NCBI GenBank assembly: GCA_048213135.1
Contig: PS015546.1
Span: forward strand, 52,807 to 79,811
DNA from: Reclinomonas americana ATCC 50394
Taxonomy: Eukaryota; Jakobida; Jakobea; Jakobida
Length of the DNA: 27,005 nt
Direction of reading: 5' to 3'
In this document: in pieces, positions 20,729 to 27,005 of the stretch
How positions within the stretch are numbered: the stretch's first letter is position 1
How the letters are laid out: each line of letters opens with the position of its first letter
Position numbers and translations under genes: made by a program
The notes under the pieces: model-generated
What the model was told of the DNA's origin: nothing
The model's database searches: none
The model's input: the letters and a program-made list of their open reading frames with translations, nothing else

Positions 20729-22156
20729 CGAAGTGTGTGTGTGTGAGTAAGAGAGAAACCGGCGTCAAATTTCCGATCGATGTGATGGTTTCCGTAGAGT
20801 GAGAAACGTGTGCGTTGCTGCAGCTGTTCTTCGGTCTTTGGTGGGCTATATCGCTGTGGTGGAACAGATGAAAAAAGCAATCTCAGGAGCGGATGGCACT
20901 CGAAATCGCGGTCGACGTCGAAATCGAAATCGAAGGATCGCTGCGCGCGAATCGGAAGAGGAGTGCCAGGGAAAAAAACAACACGCTGTTTTCATGATCA
21001 AGTCCAGCCGCGAGCAAATCGTACACTATATGGCGTCGGGTTCATGGATTACTTGTGGATCGCGACATTGATATCGGAACCGGTATCGCTCGCAGCGCTC
21101 GTCCGCGACTGCAACGGCCTTCTCACCACTATCTGCGCAGCGTCCACTCCAGGACCGCTCTCCTGCAAGATCCAGCAACATNNNNNNNNNNNNNNNNNNN
21201 NNNNNNNNNNNNNNNNNNNNNNNNNNNNNNNNNNNNNNNNNNNNNNNNNNNNNNNNNNNNNNNNNNNNNNNNNNNNNNNNNNNNNNNNNNNNNNNNNNNN
21301 NNNNNNNNNNNNNNNNNNNNNNNNNNNNNNNNNNNNNNNNNNNNNNNNNNNNNNNNNNNNNNNNNNNNNNNNNNNNNNNNNNNNNNNNNNNNNNNNNNNN
21401 NNNNNNNNNNNNNNNNNNNNNNNNNNNNNNNNNNNNNNNNNNNNNNNNNNNNNNNNNNNNNNNNNNNNNNNNNNNNNNNNNNNNNNNNNNNNNNNNNNNN
21501 NNNNNNNNNNNNNNNNNNNNNNNNNNNNNNNNNNNNNNNNNNNNNNNNNNNNNNNNNNNNNNNNNNNNNNNNNNNNNNNNNNNNNNNNNNNNNGCAAACT
21601 CTTGGTCGTTACGACTTTTGCTTTGCCTGCTTCTCGGATCCGGACCCGGCTTTGCTTTGTCTGCCTGGCTTATGGCGTTTTCCCGAATTCGATGTGCCGT
21701 GAACGATCGCAGAAAACGCTATGCGTCCATGCAAGTGCGTCAAATCCACTGGTCAACCACGCTTATGCGGTGAAGATCACAGTTCTCGACTTGTTTCGGA
21801 GCTCCGAGAGCGAACACATGCACACAAGGAACCTGCTGCTGCCTCAAGATTGGTGTCTGTGTTGATGTTTTGGATACAGTTGAACTTGGTCATCAAGACA
21901 GCTGTTGCTTGTTGGTGAATGTATTGTTGTTGTTATAATGCGACAAATGTCTAATGAATTCGCGATCGAAACATGCAACAATTCGATATCGACATATTCT
22001 GCAGTGTCTGGATCCAGCTTGCCATGGTGATTATCATCAGCCTCGACGCCGTCCACCTGCCCCACTACTCACAAGGAGCCAAAAACAGGCACACGGGACT
22101 CAAATCCGCTCCGATTTCCGGCAACCATCCTGTCAATCAATCATTCATTCCTTCTC
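20729..22156. other. Divergent intergenic region with an assembly gap (N at 21182-21593)
   Basis: The minus-strand nuclear-protein gene and the plus-strand phosphatase start at its two ends, so it should hold both promoters. Unlike the rest of the window it is complex, non-microsatellite DNA with many TCGA, CGAT and GATATCG words and a TCGAAA-type stretch at 20897-20935. Open frames here lack the high-GC third positions of real exons, and I see no supported gene or RNA. Confidence 0.6.
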
Positions 22157-22496
22157 ATGGCCGCGAGCGAGAACAAAAGTGAAGAACTCTTTGTGTTCAT
22201 CAGCGACCTGCACGGGAACGTGGACGAAGCGCGTGCTCTGATTCGTCGCGTGCGAGGGCGCATCATTGCCGACGAGTATCCCGACGACACGCGCTTTGTC
22301 GAGCACACCACACTCGTGTTTCTCGGCGACTATTGTGACCGCGGGCCCGACACGCGTGCACTGCTGGAGTACCTCATTGCGTTGAGGAACTCGAGGCCGC
22401 CGGGGGTGAGTTTGGAGGAGGGAGAGAGAGGGGAGGGAAGGAGAATGCAAGGAGGGTGTGTGTGTGTATGTGTGTGTGTGTGTGTGTGTGTGCACG

Positions 22497-22535
<39 letters not shown>

Positions 22536-22707
22536 GTATGTGCAAAGGACTGGATGAGGCAACAAGTGATTGGGAGGCGAGAGTGAGAGAGAGAAGAAAG
22601 AACGTCTTCCAAACATCAGAGAAAGCAACGAGGACTGTTGCAGTGGAGTGAGGCAATTAGTGAGTCACTGAGCACAGCAGACTACGTGCGGCGAGTCTCA
22701 GTCAGTC

Positions 22708-22752
<45 letters not shown>

Positions 22753-23036
22753 AAGCTGCAAGAGTCGGAGAAACGTGAGTGCAGTGACTGTGTTGTGGAC
22801 TGGCGTCTCCTGAGTGAGTGAGCGTCGCAGGTCAATGACTTCCCTGAGGCGACTCTCAGTCAGAGAGAGAGAGAAAGAGAGAGAGAGAGTGACAGACAGA
22901 GAGAAGTGAAAGAAAGAGAGGCAAGTTGCAAGAGTCGGAAGAGAGAAGGGAAGTGACTGTGTTCGCAGTGGACTGCATGAGGCAGCCCGTGAGTAAGTAA
23001 GCGTCAGGCTATGACTAAGTGCGGCGAGTCTCAGTC

Positions 23037-23073
<37 letters not shown>

Positions 23074-23301
23074 CAAGTCGCAAGAGTCGGAGAAACGTGA
23101 AGGGCAGTGGCTGTGCTTGCAGTGGAGTGAGGCAACTCGTGAGTCACTGAGCGCAGCAGACTACGTGCGGCGAGTCTCAGTCAGTCAGAGAGAGGGAAGC
23201 AAGGTGCAAGAGTCGGAGAAAGGTGAAGGGCAGTGACTGTGTTTGAGTCGTGAGCGAAGCAGGTCACTGATCTGAGGGCGACTCTCAGTCAGAAGACAGG
23301 C

Positions 23302-23344
<43 letters not shown>

Positions 23345-25177
23345 AATAAAAACAAGTTGCAAGAGTTGGCAGCGACTGTGTTTGCAGTGGACTGCGTGAG
23401 GCAACTCGTGAGAGAATGGACACTGATCTGAGGGCGACTCTCAGTCAGAAGACAGAGAGAGAATGAAAGAAAAGTGAGGGAAGCGAGTTTAAGAGCGAGA
23501 AAGGCGACAAGCAAGTTGCAAGTTGCAGGGAGGTGTTGCCCTCCTTTCCTCGCTTTTCCTCACCGACCCTCGCACAGCGCACGCGCTTCATCATCGGCAA
23601 CCACGACTTTGCGTTTGCCATGTTCCTTGGCCTCTTTCCGGCGCCCGAAGGGTTCTCGTTCCGAGTTTCGCATTGTTTTCTCCTCACCGTCTCCCTTTGT
23701 TTTTGTCACTGACCCCCTCGCAGCCCATGTGCGACGAGTATCGCCGAACAGATCGCTGCTTCGACGCCGGCTTTCTGTGGAGAGACGCTGCCGACGAAGT
23801 CGACATGCACCTGCAGGGCCGGTGCGCTCCCTCCCCATACCCCCCTTTTGTCACCCGCTCACCTTGTACCCACGCAGTCGCTGGGGCGGCACCATGGGCG
23901 CGTCGAGCGGCAACTCCATCTACGACGCCTACACCACGTTCACGTCGTACGGCGTGGAGACGATGGGCGATCGGGAGGCGCTGCTGGCGGCCGTGCCCGA
24001 GTCACACAAGCAGTTTGTGAAGGACCTCGAGTGGTTCATCGACCTCACCACACCGTGGGGCACACGCGTGCTGGCCGTGCACGCCGGACTGAAGGAGACT
24101 CCGTCGGTGGAGGAGCAGTTGGCCATGCTGGGCGCACGTGACGTGACCCAGCCAAACTACGATCAGCTGCGCGGACGGCGCCCGGTGTTTATGCTGCCGC
24201 CCGAGCTGAGCGACCAAGACGTGTTGGTGGTCTCCGGCCACCATCACGCCTTGTCGGTGAAGCCACGGCGCTGGGTGTTGGACCCCAGCGGCGGTGTGGC
24301 GCACCAACCCGTGGTTGGCATGATTTACGGCGAGGGTCGACAGGAGCTGGTGTGGTCGCAACAGCGCGACCGTGCACCGGAACAACGTCCAGCCACTGCA
24401 GCGGCTGCGGCAGGCAGAAGTGGTGCTGGCAGAGGAGGAGGAGGTGGACGAGGAGGAGGAGGACGAGGTCGGGATGACTCCTTTGACAAGAACAAGGGCG
24501 ACTGGCCAATGCTGCGTGTTCCCTCCGGTGGCTTTGGTCGGGGAGGTGGTCGTGGATGGGGCGGGGGTGGTAGTGGAAGTGGAGGTGCGGAGCAGCGAGT
24601 TGCCGAATCGAGCACGGCTGACCCTGCTGCCGACCTGGAGGGTCATGACCAGCCGCGTGCCTGGCTAGGCCGCCAGGCGTCTGCGGATGGCGAGTCGAAG
24701 CAGCAGCAGCAAGGCGGCAACGGCAATCGTCGTGCATGGCTTGGCAAGGACCCCAGCAGCGCGGCAGTTGGCGGCGAAGACGATCCCCGTCCTCGCGTGG
24801 AGCATGACGGCTCACAGCAGGGTGGTCGTCGAGCATGGCCTGGCAAGCGCCCCAGTAGCGCGGCAGCTGGCGGCGACGACGATCCCCGACCACGCAAGGA
24901 GCCACGCAGTGACGAGCACGACGGCTCGCGGCAGAGTGGTCGCCGAGAGTGGCTCGACAAGCGCCCCAACAGTGGCAGCGACAGCGACCGTGCACGAGAA
25001 AGTGCAAGCGCTGGAGATGGAGAACAGCATCGTCGTGGTGGCGGTGGTCGTGGAGGCGGCCGAGGCGGTGGTCGCGGTGATGGCGACGGAGAGCACCGAC
25101 GAAGGGGTGGTGGTCGTGGTGGCGGTGGCGGTCGTGGTGGCAGCTGGCGCGCCGACGCTCCCCCTCCCGACCGATAG
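22157..25177 (+). CDS. PPP-like metallophosphatase with an RGG-rich repetitive C-terminus
   Basis: Exons 22157-22405, 23578-23664, 23724-23821 and 23878-25177 give 577 aa with phase kept. The catalytic domain (about 1-280) has all the metal-site motifs in order: SDLHGN, GDYCDRG, GNHDFAF, VHAG and SGHHH. It closely follows a plant/bacterial group of calcineurin-like phosphoesterases with the conserved DMHLQGRRWGG, SIYDAYTTFTSYGV, AVPESHKQF and HAGL segments, so it probably removes phosphate from proteins or small molecules using two metal ions. From about residue 300 it becomes GRGGGGGRGGGGRGR and similar RGG boxes. About four imperfect repeats of the form RRAWLGKxPSSAAxGGxDDP follow, then a second RGG block to the end. 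RGG boxes usually bind RNA and are sites of arginine methylation; the combination is unusual. Intron 1 is 1172 bp and holds a minisatellite. Confidence 0.93.
22640..23530. repeat. Minisatellite in phosphatase intron 1, five to six units
   Basis: Units are marked by GCAAGTTGCAAGAGTCGG variants near 22751, 22921, 23073, 23197, 23352 and a decayed one at 23511. Each is followed by AGTGACTGTGTTTGCAGTGG, then GAGGCAACTCGTGAGT, then GCGGCGAGTCTCAGTCAG and a (GA)n tract. Spacing is about 124-170 bp. Confidence 0.9.
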
Positions 25178-25283
25178 AGAGAATTTATGTGTTTTCCTGT
25201 TTTTCACTAATGAACTCTAAGAGCAGCGCTCCTGCCATCCGATTGACCGGAGTGGGGGAAAAAATCATCATGCGGGCCTCCGC

Positions 25284-25938
25284 TCACAACATTTGCAAGC
25301 ACAGCTCCCTCAACGGCCCTGATGACACTCGTTCTGCTGCTTCTTCGCGAGTCACCCACACCCATTCTGACAGCGTGGTCGGCTTCATGTCCACCGTCAG
25401 CGGCGACGCCACCTGCACCGGATAGAAGAACTCGGCCTTGGCGACCTGCACGACGAGCATGAGCACACTCGCACACACATCCTTTAGAAAACGGCGCACC
25501 TTTCCAGGCACAGGTTCCAAGTGGCCGGCTGGCGCATTGCCCATGCGCTCAAACCGAGCATTCGCACCCAGCGCTGCCGCAACAGCACGCGACACAGCGT
25601 CACTCATGCGCTCACTGCCCGACCATTGCACCTGCGGGAAGGTCCATTCGCCCGACGCCTCTCGCGTCAACAGATATACTCGCTTGTCTTGCAAGCGCTG
25701 CGCGGCACGGAATTCCTCAGATGCCCGCAAAAGAACGAATAAAAGGAGGGAGGCAGGCAGGCACGCAACGAGAATGTTATTCAGCTGCGCATCGACTTGT
25801 GGATTCGTGCGTGCGGCCGGCTTGAGCACATCCTCCAGCGCATCGCTGTCCGCAAAGTTGTCTCCCTCAGCCGCCTTCTCCGCCGCCACCTCGGCGTCGG
25901 TCTTGCGTCTGAATGCCGACGTCACGGGCTTGGCGAAA
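25284..25938 (-). CDS. MRPL46: Mitochondrial large-subunit ribosomal protein mL46 (Nudix fold), 3' exons only
   Basis: Exons in transcript order: 25938-25770, 25715-25500, 25445-25284 (introns of 54 bp each). About 182 aa are present; the first exon enters in phase 2 from an acceptor at 25939, so the N-terminus with any targeting peptide lies further right, possibly outside the window. Family signs are RVYLLTREASGEWTFPQ, GNAPAGHLEP and the late LSEWVWVTREEAAERV. mL46 is a structural protein of the mitoribosome large subunit with a degenerate Nudix fold. The Nudix box REUxEE is not present here (AVSRAVAAAL instead), so hydrolase activity is not expected. A generic Nudix protein is the alternative. 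The stop lies 106 bp from the stop of the convergent phosphatase gene. Confidence 0.75.
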
Positions 25939-25984
25939 CTGCAGAGGGGATGAAGAGTGAGGCGACAAGGAGAAAGCATCACAA

Positions 25985-26274
25985 AAGCAACCGAGAATGC
26001 ATGCAATGCTCTATACCATTTCAGATGGATAAACCCTACCCCCAGCATTCAAGTCTCTCGAAAGCAACAGAGAATGCAATACTCCTCCCAAACAAACATC
26101 TCTCTCACATGAAACACAGCCCTCACACGCCTTTTCTCACATACAAAGGGAAAATGCACGAGAGAATGCAAAGCTCCTCTCCTGTGTCTCTTGTCTCTCT
26201 CTCTCTTCTCTCTCTCTCTCTCCTGTCACACAAGCATCTCTTACACACGATTCACAACAAGCCCTTCCCTTCAA

Positions 26275-26306
<32 letters not shown>

Positions 26307-26830
26307 AAAGGAGCATGCACGAGAGCAACAAGCGAATGAAATGTTTCTCTCACACAGTTTTTCTCTCCCATGAAGACACACACACAAAAGGAGCATGCAC
26401 GAGAGCAACAAGCGAATGAAATGTTTCTCTCACACAGTTTTTCTCTCCCATGAAGCACAGCACTCACTCGATTTTCCTTGCATCTCTGTCGCACACGGAA
26501 GAGTACGCACGAAAGCCACAGACGCACTCTCCTCTCATCTCAAACAAGCACTTCTCACACACAAACGATGCACAACTCACACACCACCCTCTGCAGAAGG
26601 AGAGTACACGAGAGCAACAAGAGAATGCAACGCACCTCTCATCTGCAAAAAGCATCGTTCACAAGCATCTCACTCTCTTTCCTCTCTCTCTCTCTCTCAT
26701 AATACACGAGAGCAACAAGAGAATGCAACGCACCTCTCATCTGCAAACAAGCATCTCTCACTCACAAGCATCTCTCTCACATGAATCACAGCCCTCTCTC
26801 GCACACAGTATGCACGAGATCAATGCAGTG
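25985..26830. repeat. Degenerate minisatellite in the mL46 intron
   Basis: Repeats of CACGAGAGCAACAAGAGAAT or similar, then GCAACGCACCTCTCATCTGC and AAACAAGCATCTCTCAC, recur from about 25990 to 26820. The best matching pairs are at 26607/26707 and 26315/26395. Confidence 0.85.
26296..26455. repeat. Perfect 80-bp tandem duplication
   Basis: The segment containing AAAAGGAGCATGCACGAGAG, AATGAAATGTTTCTCTCACA and TTTTTCTCTCCCATGAAG occurs twice with a shift of exactly 80 bp and no difference that I can see. Confidence 0.95.
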
Positions 26831-26839
26831 CACCTCTCT

Positions 26840-26847
26840 CCTTCCCT

Positions 26848-26910
<63 letters not shown>

Positions 26911-27005
26911 CTCCTCCTCCTCCTCCTACCTCCTCCTCCTACCTACCTACCTACCTACCTACCTACCTACCGTACCGTACCTACCTACCGTACCGTACCT
27001 ACCGT
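26840..27005. repeat. (CT)n passing into (CTC)n, (CTAC)n and CGTAC repeats at the window end
   Basis: About 55 bp of (CT)n is followed by CTCCTCCTC, then CTACCTACCTAC, then CCGTACCGTACC. The same decay is seen next to three of the four N runs in this window, so an assembly gap probably follows. Confidence 0.9.

Noticed and set aside
21840-22060. Pair of similar segments reading FWIQLNLVIK and VWIQLAMVII
   Set aside because: The similarity covers only about 30 bp and the surrounding frames do not look coding, so chance is likely.
1-27005. tRNA or rRNA genes
   Set aside because: I found no stretch with a recognisable T-loop and acceptor-stem arrangement, nor conserved rRNA words; a covariance search was not possible.

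Overview
This is nuclear DNA of a gene-dense, intron-rich eukaryote, almost certainly a protist. Coding exons are GC-rich, most introns are 44-90 bp, and the gene content is eukaryotic: Elongator subunit Elp2, a Tom22-like import protein, mitochondrial ribosomal protein mL46, a homeodomain protein and a seven-transmembrane receptor with an RGS box. A compact free-living amoebozoan of the Acanthamoeba type fits best, because of the 7TM-RGS fusion, tiny intergenic gaps and GT/CA- or CT-filled short introns. The sequence alone does not prove this.

Layout. 1-916: microsatellite only. 917-4023 (+): 7TM-RGS protein. 4052-5254 (+): S-formylglutathione hydrolase. 5294-10973 (-): ELP2 in 15 exons, with a 516-N assembly gap inside one intron. 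11086-11581 (-): Tom22-like protein with a 5'UTR intron. 11700-11850: probable divergent promoter with an inverted pair of E2F-like sites and a TATA-like run. 11863-12237 (+): doubtful gene cut off by a gap. 12238-14318: microsatellites, a gap and a seven-unit minisatellite, perhaps a 5'UTR intron of the next gene. 14330-15954 (+): membrane-anchored, helical-repeat protein of unknown function. 16027-16918 (+): homeodomain protein. 17026-20728 (-): unrecognised nuclear protein with two giant repeat-filled introns. 20729-22156: divergent intergenic DNA with a gap. 22157-25177 (+): PPP-like metallophosphatase fused to an RGG-rich tail. 25284-25938 (-): 3' exons of mL46, whose 5' part lies to the right. 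25939-27005: its repeat-filled intron, running into degenerate microsatellite.

I modelled 47 introns by hand. Reading phase was kept across every junction, which is the main support for the gene models. Two themes stand out. First, genes sit 28-112 bp apart, yet single introns reach 0.7-1.5 kb because they hold minisatellites whose units each carry a (GA/CT)n tract. Second, splice donors are unusual: ten are GTTGCG, nine are GTGCG and one is GC. The genes do not form one pathway. They are housekeeping functions (tRNA wobble modification, formaldehyde detoxification, mitochondrial import and translation) mixed with signalling and regulatory genes.
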